Shown: positions 25,425 to 32,830, counted from the first letter of the stretch. The stretch is 35,658 bases of DNA from Polyangiaceae bacterium (GCA_020848455.1 JADLAB010000368.1:1-35658), one strand, 5' to 3'. The notes: a model not told the origin generated them from the letters alone. Numbers and translations are program-made.

Positions 25425-25426
25425 AC

Positions 25427-26146
25427 TCAGTCGACGGACGGAAGGGTCGCCTGCACCACCGTCTTGCGGCCCAGGGTCGCCGCGGGTGGCCGGAAGGGCA
25501 GGGCGACGAACTTGCGCTGCATGCACTCGGCGGCGGCGCGGTAGGCCGGCAGCTCGGCGGTGGCGGCGACCGAGCTGGGATCGACCGTGCCGTCCGGGCG
25601 CACGACGAACTCGAGCAGAACCGCGTCGGGTGGCAGGATCTGGCCGTCGGGAGCGCGGCACTCCTGTACGAGCTGCCAGTAGATCTGCTCGCGTGCCATG
25701 CGCTCGACGGCGGGGTTCGACAGCCCCGGGCGGATCTCGATGTGGCCGGCGCTCAGGCGCGGCCCGGAGGGCGCGGCCGGCGCGGCGAACTCGATCGCCG
25801 TGGCCGACGGGAGAGGCTCGGTCCCGCCATCCGGCGGCGGCACGTCGGTGCCGACGAGGGTGCCCCCGTCGGGATCGGTGGGGGAGGGAGTCGACTTCGG
25901 CGCGGCGCCCACGATCTCCGCGAGCGCCTTCGGATCGGGCGTGGTCGGGACGTGCTCGACCTCGAGGGGACCGTAGGCGTCGCTGCCGCCGGACCCGCCG
26001 GCGGCGGGCGTGGCTCGCGGTGCGTCGCAGCCGAGCCCGGCGAGCGCCGCCGCCGCGACGAGACCGACGACGGCGGCCTGCCCCGAGCGCGCGCGCGCTC
26101 GACCTGCGCGGCGCGGAAGTGCTGTGGAGGCGCACGCGCGGACCAT
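25427..26146 (-). CDS. Lipoprotein with AgmX/PglI- or TonB-like C-terminal domain
   Basis: This is a 239-residue protein with a basic, Arg-rich N-terminus, a hydrophobic run (AAVVGLVAAAALAGLGC) and lipobox LGC followed by DAPRA. A Pro/Asp/Gly-rich linker (about 60-125) would span periplasm or cell wall. The C-terminal domain (about 135-239) contains REQIYWQLVQECRAPDG, AVLLEFVVRPDGTVDPSSV, AAECMQRKFVALPFRPP and VVQATLPS. This follows the AgmX/PglI C-terminal pattern found in myxobacterial gliding and envelope proteins, which is related to TonB C-terminal domains. The two conserved cysteines (QECRA and AECMQ) are present. It probably interacts with envelope partners; none is encoded next door. 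No strong ribosome binding site precedes the ATG. It is divergent from the ABC exporter gene. Confidence 0.82.
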   Translation of the reverse strand: MVRACASTALPRRAGRARARSGQAAVVGLVAAAALAGLGCDAPRATPAAGGSGGSDAYGPLEVEHVPTTPDPKALAEIVGAAPKSTPSPTDPDGGTLVGTDVPPPDGGTEPLPSATAIEFAAPAAPSGPRLSAGHIEIRPGLSNPAVERMAREQIYWQLVQECRAPDGQILPPDAVLLEFVVRPDGTVDPSSVAATAELPAYRAAAECMQRKFVALPFRPPAATLGRKTVVQATLPSVD

Positions 26147-26172
26147 GCTCGGCCCTGAGCCTTTCGCGGCGC

Positions 26173-26204
26173 GAGCCCCGAAGCAAGCGCGCTCTTCGGG
26201 GCTC
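26173..26204. promoter_or_regulatory. Perfect 11-bp inverted repeat in divergent region
   Basis: GAGCCCCGAAG and CTTCGGGGCTC are exact reverse complements separated by 10 nt. The site lies between the start of the AgmX-like gene (26146, minus) and the ABC exporter (26278, plus). Half-site spacing of two helical turns (centre to centre 21 bp) fits a dimeric repressor operator; a cruciform or RNA hairpin is the alternative. Confidence 0.5.
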
Positions 26205-26258
26205 CGAGGGGACGTTCGCGCTGCGTGCGCGCCGGATCATCCCGCGGCCATCTCGGTG

Positions 26259-26264
26259 TAGGCT
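26259..26264 (+). promoter_or_regulatory. -10-like TAGGCT before the ABC exporter
   Basis: TAGGCT ends 13 nt before GTG 26278, giving a predicted leader of about 6-7 nt. No ribosome binding site is seen. The 11-bp inverted repeat lies about 55 bp upstream, within reach of RNA polymerase. Confidence 0.4.
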
Positions 26265-26277
26265 CCCCGTTCCGCCG

Positions 26278-28359
26278 GTGAAGGACCTCATCGCCATCAT
26301 CCAGCGCGCGCGGCGCGGCTTCAAGGGTCGGCTCGGCGTGCGCCTGCTCGCGGTCATCGCCGCGGCGCTCGGCGCGGGCGCGGTGGCCGGCGTCCTGCCG
26401 GCGGTGATCGGGCAGGCGCTCGGCGCCATCGGCGGCGGAGCGACGCTCGGGCCCCCGAGCGGCCTCGGTAAATGGGTGGCGCTCGTCATGCCCACCGCTG
26501 CGTGGGGCGTGGTCCTCTTCACGCTCCTGGCGACGGTGGCGACCGTGGCGATGAGCGTGTTCGCGAGCCGCATCGCGACGGCCTTCGCCGCCGAGGTCAC
26601 GGCCGCGGTCCGCATCGAGATGCTCGAGTCGGTGCTCGGCGCCTCCGCCCGCGACGTCGCCGAGGCGGGCAACGCGTTCACCGCGCCGCAGAAGCCACCC
26701 GGGCTCGCAGGGCCCGTCGTGCCGCCCGGTGCCGCTCCGCCCGGTGCCGCTCCGCCCGGTGCCGCTCCGCCCGGTGCCGCTCCGCCCGGGGCTGTGCCGC
26801 CCGCTGCGCCGAAGGGTCCGCCCGGGGCTGTGCCGCCCGCTCCGCCGAAGGCCCCGCCCGGGGCGTCGCCGCCCACTGCGCCGAAGGCCCCGCCCGGGGC
26901 GGCCTCGAGCGCGGCACGCGGCACCGAGGTCGTGAAGCTCGCCATCACCCGTGAGAGCGCGATGGTGAGCGAGTTCGCGGTGAGCGTGCTGACGGGTCTG
27001 CCGCAGTCGATCACGACCCTCATCATCCTCGCGGTCGAGCTCATGACGAGCGACGCCTGGTTCGCGCTCGGCGGTGGGCTCGTGCTCTTCGTGACGTCGC
27101 GCCTGCTCGCCGATCGCGCGAGTCGCCGCGTGGGTGAAGCGCGGCGCGAGATGACGACCGCGGACGCGGCCGTGTTTGCGAGCCTGCAGGAGAAGCTCTC
27201 GACCACGGAGGATCTCCGCCTCTGGGGGGCGCGCGGCGAGGCGCTCGGCGAGTTCGCGGCGACGGCGCACGCCTGCTCGGACGCGCGCACGCGCTTCGCC
27301 GAGGCGCTCGCGGTGGCCGGCCAGATCAAGAGCGTGTTCACCGCCATGTCGCCCCTGCTCATCGTGGTCGCGCTCAAGCTGTCGGGGCGCAGCTACGACG
27401 CCAGCGAGATCGCGAAGCTGCTCCTGCTCGTCCCGCTCCTCATGTCGAGGCTCGAGGCGCTCGACGCGCTGCGCTCCGGTCTCGTCGAGCGGGCGCCGCT
27501 GCTCGTGGCGACGCTCCACATCATGAACCTGCCGCCCGCGCCCGCGCGCGCGCGCGACGCCCGGCGCATCGATCTGGCCGCCGTCGACGGCCACGTGTGC
27601 TTCGAGGGCGTGAGCTTCACGCCGCCCGGCGCGGCCCGCCCGGTGCTCTCGGACGTGTCGCTCGACATTCCGCCGGGCAGCGTCGTCGGCGTGTGCGGAC
27701 CGAGCGGCTCGGGCAAGAGCACCGTCGTGCGCATGCTGCTCCGGCTCGACGAGCCGGACGCGGGCCGCATCACCCTCGACGGCACGGAGGTGGCCTCCAT
27801 CGAGCCCGAGCAACTGCCCGCGCTGTTCGGCGTCGTGCGGCAGACCTCGCAGCTCCTGCAGCGCCCGGTGCGCGACAACCTCGGCATCGGGCTCGAGCCC
27901 AAGCCGTCCGATGCAGCGATGCTCGAGGCGCTCGGGCGCGTGCACCTGCACGAGCTCGCCCGGGAGGCGACGCCCGACCGCAGCCTCGCGACGCCGTACA
28001 CGCACAACCCGCCGAATTTCTCGGGCGGCGAGGTGCGGCGCCTGTTGCTCGCGCGCATGCTGCTCGGGCGCACGCCGGTGTGCGTGCTCGACGAGCCCGA
28101 GGCGGGCCTGCCGAGCGGCACCGCCGAGGAGATCCTGCGCTCGATCGTCGAGCTCGCCCGGGGCTCGGACGGGAGCGACGGCGAGCCCGCCCGCAAGGCG
28201 CGCACCTGCCTCGTGGTCACGCACGCGCCGCACCTGCTGCCGTCCGCCTTCAACGTGGTGCTCGACAAGGGTCGGGTCATCGCGACCGGCACCCACGCCG
28301 AGCTGCAACAGAGCTGCCAGCCCTACCGGGCGCTCCTCGCCGACGCCCTGAAGGACTGA
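26278..28359 (+). CDS. ABC exporter with Pro/Ala/Gly repeat insert in transmembrane domain
   Basis: This 693-residue half-transporter has a membrane domain fused to an ATPase. Hydrophobic segments include VRLLAVIAAALGAGAVAGVLP, LFTLLATVATVAMSVF, ITTLIILAVELM, ALGGGLVLFVTSRLLA and IKSVFTAMSPLLIVVALKL. The ATPase has Walker A GPSGSGKST, Q-loop VVRQTSQ, signature FSGGE (in place of LSGGQ), Walker B VCVLDEPE and H-loop VVTHAPH, so it should hydrolyse ATP. Between membrane segments 2 and 3, at residues about 140-208, lies an insert of four GAAPP units and then three 12-residue P-G-A-x-P-P units. This is where the first intracellular loop would contact the ATPase. GTG 26278 is chosen from the hexamer upstream and because the frame before it is not membrane-like. 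The substrate is unknown. Confidence 0.9.
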   Translation: MKDLIAIIQRARRGFKGRLGVRLLAVIAAALGAGAVAGVLPAVIGQALGAIGGGATLGPPSGLGKWVALVMPTAAWGVVLFTLLATVATVAMSVFASRIATAFAAEVTAAVRIEMLESVLGASARDVAEAGNAFTAPQKPPGLAGPVVPPGAAPPGAAPPGAAPPGAAPPGAVPPAAPKGPPGAVPPAPPKAPPGASPPTAPKAPPGAASSAARGTEVVKLAITRESAMVSEFAVSVLTGLPQSITTLIILAVELMTSDAWFALGGGLVLFVTSRLLADRASRRVGEARREMTTADAAVFASLQEKLSTTEDLRLWGARGEALGEFAATAHACSDARTRFAEALAVAGQIKSVFTAMSPLLIVVALKLSGRSYDASEIAKLLLLVPLLMSRLEALDALRSGLVERAPLLVATLHIMNLPPAPARARDARRIDLAAVDGHVCFEGVSFTPPGAARPVLSDVSLDIPPGSVVGVCGPSGSGKSTVVRMLLRLDEPDAGRITLDGTEVASIEPEQLPALFGVVRQTSQLLQRPVRDNLGIGLEPKPSDAAMLEALGRVHLHELAREATPDRSLATPYTHNPPNFSGGEVRRLLLARMLLGRTPVCVLDEPEAGLPSGTAEEILRSIVELARGSDGSDGEPARKARTCLVVTHAPHLLPSAFNVVLDKGRVIATGTHAELQQSCQPYRALLADALKD
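26728..26787 (+). repeat. Four perfect 15-bp tandem units
   Basis: GGTGCCGCTCCGCCC occurs four times head to tail, in frame, coding GAAPP four times inside the ABC exporter. Perfect identity suggests recent slippage and possible copy-number variation between strains. Confidence 0.85.
26785..26902 (+). repeat. 36-bp tandem units, three copies plus part of a fourth
   Basis: Units start at 26785, 26821 and 26857, with a 10-bp remnant from 26893. Each codes about 12 residues of Pro/Ala/Gly with one Lys. The units differ at a few positions, so they are older than the 15-bp array next to them. Confidence 0.8.
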
Positions 28360-28387
28360 GGCGCCCGGCGCCGACGGAGCGCGGCGT

Positions 28388-28421
28388 GCGCCGCGGGCTG
28401 GGCGTCCGCGCCGCGGGCTGG
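28388..28421 (+). repeat. 14-bp direct repeat, 20-bp period
   Basis: GCGCCGCGGGCTGG occurs at 28388-28401 and 28408-28421, just before TAGCCT. Two copies about two helical turns apart directly upstream of a -10-like site could be activator-binding half-sites, or simple GC-rich duplication. Confidence 0.4.
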
Positions 28422-28427
28422 TAGCCT
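28422..28427 (+). promoter_or_regulatory. -10-like TAGCCT before the GAF/subtilase/TPR operon
   Basis: TAGCCT abuts the second copy of the 14-bp direct repeat. It would give a leader of about 38 nt to the 16-codon ORF at 28472. Confidence 0.35.
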
Positions 28428-28471
28428 GCGCGGCGCGCGCTCCCTCGGGCCGCCGTGCAGGAAGGTCGAAC

Positions 28472-28522
28472 ATGCAAGCGCATCTCTTGGTTCTCCGTGG
28501 CCGTCGGACCGAGCGAGCATGA
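28472..28522 (+). CDS. Possible 16-codon leader ORF coupled to the GAF-like gene
   Basis: An ATG preceded by AGGAAGG opens a 16-residue ORF (MQAHLLVLRGRRTERA). Its TGA overlaps the ATG of the next gene as ATGA. The GAF-like gene itself has no good ribosome binding site, so its translation may depend on this ORF. It could be a leader peptide or a chance ORF. Confidence 0.35.
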   Translation: MQAHLLVLRGRRTERA

Positions 28523-29343
28523 GCCACCAGTCCTTCTCGGTCAGGCTGCAGGATCTGCTGTCGACGCTCGAGGGCGCCGCGCTCATCGGCGCGGCGCGCA
28601 TGCGCCTGCGCGGGCTCGGCGAGCAGCTCCAGTTCGCGTGCCTGGCGATGCCGTGCGACCAGGCGCTCGTGGCGCTCGAGCTCGAGCGCCTCGGGCGCTT
28701 GCAGGTTCCGGGCGTGGCCTCTGCCGACGGCTGGCGCACGACGGACCTCGAGTTCCTGCCGAGCGGCACGCCCTTCGCGTACCTGCTCGGCGGCGGCAGC
28801 GGCTACGCCGCCGAGCTCGCTCCCGGGGACCCGATGCTCGAGGTGCTGGCGCCCGTGCTCGACTCGGCGCCGCGCCACGCGCTGCTCGTGCCGATCCGCG
28901 TGGGCGCGAGCGTCGTCGGCGGGGCGGCGCTGCTGTCCGCCGACGCCCACATGGGCGATCGCGAGCTCGCGCTCGGCGAGCGACTGGCGAGCGTGCTCGC
29001 GCTCACGCTCGAGGCGTACCGGACCGAGCGCGTGCTCTACCAGCTGTTCGCGCGGGCGCTGCCGGACCTCTGCGGCGACGACGCGCTCACGGGCTTCCCG
29101 GCGGCGCTCGAGCGCCACCTGCACAGCCTGCGGCTGACGCCCGAGTACCGCCGGCGTCTCGATCTCGCCCGCTCGGTCGCGCGGCTGGCGGCGAGCGGCA
29201 CCGCCGAGACGCGGCTCGCCACCGACATCCTCGGGCGCGTGGAGGCCTACGTCGGCGAGCTCGAGCGCGGCGAGGAGACGGACGAGGAGGCGGCCGCCGA
29301 CGCCGCCGGGGGCGAGGACGAGGAGGCGGTGCGCGTCGGATGA
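28519..29343 (+). CDS. GAF-like domain protein with acidic tail
   Basis: This is a 274-residue cytosolic protein. Residues about 5-180 fit a GAF-like sensor: an N-terminal helix (FSVRLQDLLSTLEGAALIGAA), LQFACLAMPC, then HALLVPIRVGASVVGGAALLSAD followed by a long helix (LALGERLASVLALTLEAYRTERVL), the usual GAF ending. A helical part (about 185-250) and a tail of Glu/Asp (GEETDEEAAADAAGGEDEEA) follow. GAF domains bind small ligands or mediate dimerisation; the ligand is not readable here. It is the first protein gene of a three-gene operon and overlaps the protease gene by ATGA, so it may be a sensor or partner for the protease. The GAF call is moderate; the rest is inference. Confidence 0.75.
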   Translation: MSHQSFSVRLQDLLSTLEGAALIGAARMRLRGLGEQLQFACLAMPCDQALVALELERLGRLQVPGVASADGWRTTDLEFLPSGTPFAYLLGGGSGYAAELAPGDPMLEVLAPVLDSAPRHALLVPIRVGASVVGGAALLSADAHMGDRELALGERLASVLALTLEAYRTERVLYQLFARALPDLCGDDALTGFPAALERHLHSLRLTPEYRRRLDLARSVARLAASGTAETRLATDILGRVEAYVGELERGEETDEEAAADAAGGEDEEAVRVG

Positions 29344-30311
29344 GCGACGCCGCTGCGACGGCCTGCGGCTCGGGCTGGCACGAAGAGGGCGAGCTCGCCG
29401 GCGTCGCCCTGCGCCGCTCCGGCCGCGGCGTGCGCGTGGCCGTCGTCGACACCGGGGTCGACGCCGCGCACCCCTGGTTCGCGGACGCGCGCATCGCGCA
29501 CCTGCACGTCGAGAAGAAGGGCGAGGGGTACATCGTCGTTCCCGACGCGGGCGGCGACCAGAGCGGCCACGGCACGGCGTGCGCGGGCATCATCCACCGC
29601 ATGGTGCCGGGCGCCGAGCTCACGAGCGTGCGCGCGCTCGGCCCCGATGGCCGCTGCTCGCGTACCGCCCTCATCGATGCGCTCGCTCACTGCGTGCGCG
29701 CAGGCTTCCACGTCGTGAACCTCAGCCTGGGCATCGACGTGCCGCGGCGCGTGCCGCTCAAGCCGACCGACCACCGACCGATCCTGAGCCTCTACGAGGT
29801 CGCGGACGACGCCTGGACGGCGGGCGTCGTGCTCGTGGCGTCGGGACCCAACGTGGCTGCCTTCCGCACCTATCCGGGACGCTTCAAGGCCCTCATCGGC
29901 GTGGGTCGCATCGGGGCCGAGAGCGCGGGGGGCGCCCACCCGCCGCCGGACGCGTCCGGCGGAGCCAGCCCGCCGGGTCAGGGGCGGCCGGACGCGCCGC
30001 CGGGGCCGCCGCGCTACGCGGAGGGGGCCGAGGAGCTCGAGCGGCTCGCCACCTCGCGCACCGAGGACTACGAGATCCAGGCTCCCGGCACGGACGTGCT
30101 CGCGCCGGCGCTCGGCGGCGGGGAGCGGCGCTGGACCGGGACCTCGTTCGCGGCGCCCTTCGTGACCGCGCACGTGGCGCGGGTGCTCGCGGCGCGGCCC
30201 GGGCTGCCGATCGAGTCCGTCAAGGCCGCGCTGCACCAAATGGCGGGTGCCTGGGAGGGGCGTGCTAGCGTGGGCGCCCATCATCCCGAAGGCGTGATGG
30301 AGGCGTCATGA
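29340..30311 (+). CDS. Intracellular subtilisin-like serine protease (S8)
   Basis: This 323-residue protein is a subtilase with an intact triad: D37 (AVVDTGVD), H77 (SGHGTACAG) and S269 (GTSFAAPF), with oxyanion Asn N171 (VASGPN). No signal peptide or propeptide is visible: the catalytic core starts within 30 residues, so it is probably cytosolic and not self-activated by prodomain cleavage. A Pro/Gly-rich insert (about 198-225) separates the GRIGAES strand from the final helix-bearing part. Subtilases cleave peptide bonds; the substrate is unknown. It overlaps both neighbours by ATGA, so GAF-like protein, protease and TPR-like protein are made together. The partners may control or target its activity. 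In some bacteria such proteases act with effector-associated domains in conflict systems; that is only an analogy here. Confidence 0.9.
   Translation: MSDAAATACGSGWHEEGELAGVALRRSGRGVRVAVVDTGVDAAHPWFADARIAHLHVEKKGEGYIVVPDAGGDQSGHGTACAGIIHRMVPGAELTSVRALGPDGRCSRTALIDALAHCVRAGFHVVNLSLGIDVPRRVPLKPTDHRPILSLYEVADDAWTAGVVLVASGPNVAAFRTYPGRFKALIGVGRIGAESAGGAHPPPDASGGASPPGQGRPDAPPGPPRYAEGAEELERLATSRTEDYEIQAPGTDVLAPALGGGERRWTGTSFAAPFVTAHVARVLAARPGLPIESVKAALHQMAGAWEGRASVGAHHPEGVMEAS
30266..30271 (+). promoter_or_regulatory. -10-like TAGCGT inside the 3' end of the protease gene
   Basis: TAGCGT is identical to the hexamer before the 20760 kinase. It lies 36 nt before ATG 30308, which has its own GGAGG at 30299-30303. 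It could be an internal promoter giving extra TPR-like protein. Confidence 0.3.
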
Positions 30312-32053
30312 GGCCACTCGACCCGCTCTGCGCACAGTCGAACGTCGTCGCGTTGCTCCGGGGTGCTCCTCCGGAGGAGGCGCGCACGGAGCTCGAGCGG
30401 CTCGATGGGCTCGACCTCGGTGGTGCCGAGCGCGCCGCGCGCGTCTATGCCCACGGCGCGCTCGCCCTGCGCGAGGGACGCCTCGACGACGCGCACCGCG
30501 AGCTCGCCGCCGCCGCGCAGGCCTTCGCCGAGGCAGGGGAGCCCGAGGCCTCGGCACTCTGCGCCTGCGAGGCCTGGCTCGGGGCGATCCGCCGCGGCCC
30601 TCGCGCCGTGTACGCCGACGCCATCGCGGCGCTCGAAGCGCTCGCGCGCGAGCCGGGTGGCCGCCTCGTTGCCGTGGTCGCGGGGCACTACCGCGCCGTC
30701 GCGATGCGCTACTCGGGGCAGACCGAGGCGACGCTGCGCGCGCTGCTCGAGGTGTTCGCGCTCTCCGAGGGGCTCCTGGTCGAGCGCGCACAGGTCCTGA
30801 ACTCGCTCGGCACGCTGTACGTGGTGCTCGGCGCCTTCGGTGCGGCCCAGGCCGTGCTCGAGCACGCCGCGGATCTGAACCACCAGATCGGCGACTCCGT
30901 GAGCGAGGCCATCTCCTACGGGCAGCTCGGCAGCGCCGCGCTCGGTCGCGGCGAGCTCGAGGCGGCGCGCCGCTACCTCCAGAAGCAGGAGTGGTTCGCC
31001 TCGCGGGTCGGAGACGCCTTCGGCGGTGCCCGCGCGCTCACGCTGCTCGGTGACCTGGCCATCGACCTGGGCCGGCCCGACGACGCACTCGCCTTCGGCC
31101 GCGACGCCACCACGCGCGCCAGCTCGGTGAGCCCGCCGCTCGGGATGTGGCTGGCCTACTCGGCGCGCACCATGGCGCGCGCCAAGCTCGAGCTCGGCGA
31201 GCCCGAGGCGCTTGCGGAGCTCGAGGCCGCCCGCGAGCGTTTTCGGCGCATCGGCAACCAGCTCGGCGAGGCCCTCGTCAACTGGGACCTCGCGCGCCAC
31301 GCGGCGCAACAGGCGGCGGCCGGTACCGGCCAGCTCCCGGGTGGCACTGCCAAGGGGGGCTGGTACGCCACGGCCACGGCGTTCGCGAGCCTCGGGCTGA
31401 CGGCGCGGGTGGCGCAGGTGCTGCGCGACGCGCGGGCCCTGGCGCGCGACGCCGTCGAACGGCGCAGCCTCGATCTCGCCTTCGCGGTCGCGGCCCAGAC
31501 CTATCCGCACCTCGCGACCGAGCAGGAGGTCGAGCTCGTGTACAGCGAGCCGGACGTGCTTGCCGAGATCGCCACGCGGCGCATCGAGGGCCTGCGCAAC
31601 GTCGGGCGCGTGGCGGCGCTCACCGTCGCGACGGGCGGGCTCTTCGTCGCCGCCGTGGCGGCCAGAGGCATCGCCTCGTCTCACGCGGCGCTGCCGAGCG
31701 CGCGCGCGGCGGCGGCGCTCGCGGGTGCGTTCCCCGGCATGGCGCTGTGGGTGTGGCCGGCCGGCACGTCGGCGAGCGAGCTCGCCCGTGACCTCGCCTC
31801 GCTGCGCGCGGCGAGCGGCGAGGACTGCCGGGCGGCCGTCGCCTGGCTGCCGGAGGCGCGCGTGGCGCGGGCGCCTTTCGCGGGCGAGCTCGGGGTCACG
31901 GTCGTCGGCGCGGACTGTGCCTGGCTCTACCGGGCGGTCCTCGCGGCCGCGGACGGGGCGCTGCTCCGCGACCCGGTGTTGCCGTGGGACGGCGAGGCCG
32001 AGGGACTCGCGCGGCTCGGTGGCTACGGCGACTCGCGCGAGCTCGCGCGCTGA
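30308..32053 (+). CDS. TPR-like helical repeat protein with membrane segment
   Basis: This is a 581-residue protein. Residues about 1-420 are alternating helix pairs of TPR type (YAHGALALREGRLDDAHREL, AQVLNSLGTLYVVLGAFGAA, EAISYGQLGSAALGRGELEAARRYL, ARALTLLGDLAIDLGRPDDAL). Such arrays bind peptides or proteins. A hydrophobic segment follows (about 436-456; VAALTVATGGLFVAAVAARGI). The C-terminal 120 residues (ALWVWPAGTSASELARDL, ELGVTVVGADCAWLYRAVL) resemble no domain I recognise. GGAGG four nt before the ATG gives a strong start, overlapping the protease stop by ATGA. It may recruit substrates to the protease or tether the complex to the membrane. It converges on the receiver-like gene, 20 bp apart. 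Confidence 0.82.
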   Translation: MRPLDPLCAQSNVVALLRGAPPEEARTELERLDGLDLGGAERAARVYAHGALALREGRLDDAHRELAAAAQAFAEAGEPEASALCACEAWLGAIRRGPRAVYADAIAALEALAREPGGRLVAVVAGHYRAVAMRYSGQTEATLRALLEVFALSEGLLVERAQVLNSLGTLYVVLGAFGAAQAVLEHAADLNHQIGDSVSEAISYGQLGSAALGRGELEAARRYLQKQEWFASRVGDAFGGARALTLLGDLAIDLGRPDDALAFGRDATTRASSVSPPLGMWLAYSARTMARAKLELGEPEALAELEAARERFRRIGNQLGEALVNWDLARHAAQQAAAGTGQLPGGTAKGGWYATATAFASLGLTARVAQVLRDARALARDAVERRSLDLAFAVAAQTYPHLATEQEVELVYSEPDVLAEIATRRIEGLRNVGRVAALTVATGGLFVAAVAARGIASSHAALPSARAAAALAGAFPGMALWVWPAGTSASELARDLASLRAASGEDCRAAVAWLPEARVARAPFAGELGVTVVGADCAWLYRAVLAAADGALLRDPVLPWDGEAEGLARLGGYGDSRELAR

Positions 32054-32073
32054 GCGCGAGCCGGCCGTCGCCC

Positions 32074-32823
32074 TCAGCTCGCCTGCTTGGCGCCGCCCGA
32101 GGAGCCGTTGCCCTCGGTCTCCTGCAGGGCGCGACGCAGCTGCGGGATGACGTCCCACGCTGCCTGGCCCGCCTCGGACACGTCCACGCCCTGGCTCGGC
32201 GGCAGGTGGACGAGCGCCACGCGGAACTCCTCGAGGTAGCGCACGAAGGCGGGCCCGAGCTCGCCGTCGACGAGCAGCGCCGCGTCGGCGACCACGCACG
32301 CCGGCCGTCCGCGCAGCGCGAGCGCCGCCTGGGTGAGGTCCGTCGCCGTCAGGCACTCCACGCCGAGGTCCTTCTCGAGCACGGCGCCGACCACGCTCGC
32401 GTGTTCGGCGGTCTCGGCGAGGATGAGCACGCGGCGCCGGTCGGGCGTCGCCTTCAGGTGCGGGCGGCTGCCCTTGGCCTGGGCGATGCTCTCGAACACG
32501 GTCGTGCGCAGGTCGACCGCCGAGAACGGCAGCGCGACGGCGCGCGCCCCGAGCTGGTCGGCGGCGCCGAGGACCTCGGGCCTCTCCGACACGAGCACGA
32601 GGGACACGCGGTGGCTGCGCCGGGCACAGCGCTTGGCGAGGTCCTCGTCGAGCTCCGACACCTGCAGGACCACGACGTGGGCGAGCACCACCTCGGCGCG
32701 CAGCAGCGCCTCGGTGGAGTCGAAGACGTGCTCCACGCGGTAACGCTTCGGGTCGAACGCCGCCATCATGTCCACGGCGAGGCTCGGATCTTCCGTAGCA
32801 ACGATCACCCGAGGACGGCCCAC
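32074..32823 (-). CDS. Tandem degenerate receiver-domain protein
   Basis: This is a 249-residue protein with two REC-like halves. The first (RVIVATEDPSLAVDMMAAFD ... VVVLQVSELDED ... VSLVLVSERPE ... AVALPFSAVDL) has Gln where the phosphoacceptor Asp would lie, while the Lys/Pro switch region reads LPFS. The second (RVLILAETAEHASVVGAVL ... ACVVADAALLVDG ... VALVHLPPSQ) keeps an Asp at the expected strand end. It probably binds partners or ligands as a pseudo-receiver rather than acting as a standard response regulator. No output domain follows, only a Gly/Ser-rich tail. The start is GTG 32823, chosen because TATACT ends 7 nt upstream, as for a leaderless message; no ribosome binding site is present. 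It is divergent from the aminopeptidase gene. Confidence 0.75.
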   Translation of the reverse strand: MGRPRVIVATEDPSLAVDMMAAFDPKRYRVEHVFDSTEALLRAEVVLAHVVVLQVSELDEDLAKRCARRSHRVSLVLVSERPEVLGAADQLGARAVALPFSAVDLRTTVFESIAQAKGSRPHLKATPDRRRVLILAETAEHASVVGAVLEKDLGVECLTATDLTQAALALRGRPACVVADAALLVDGELGPAFVRYLEEFRVALVHLPPSQGVDVSEAGQAAWDVIPQLRRALQETEGNGSSGGAKQAS

Positions 32824-32830
32824 GTTAGGA

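Noticed and set aside
20526-27377. Very long minus-strand open frame (over 2200 codons) opposite the second kinase and exporter
   Set aside because: Arg/His/Ala-rich with no domains; it is the antisense frame of two genes with clear motifs. High GC makes such frames stop-free.
28472-32053. Known type of phage-defence or ternary conflict system
   Set aside because: No MoxR, vWA, CHAT, TIR or other named marker is encoded nearby, so I list it as an unnamed operon rather than assign a known system.
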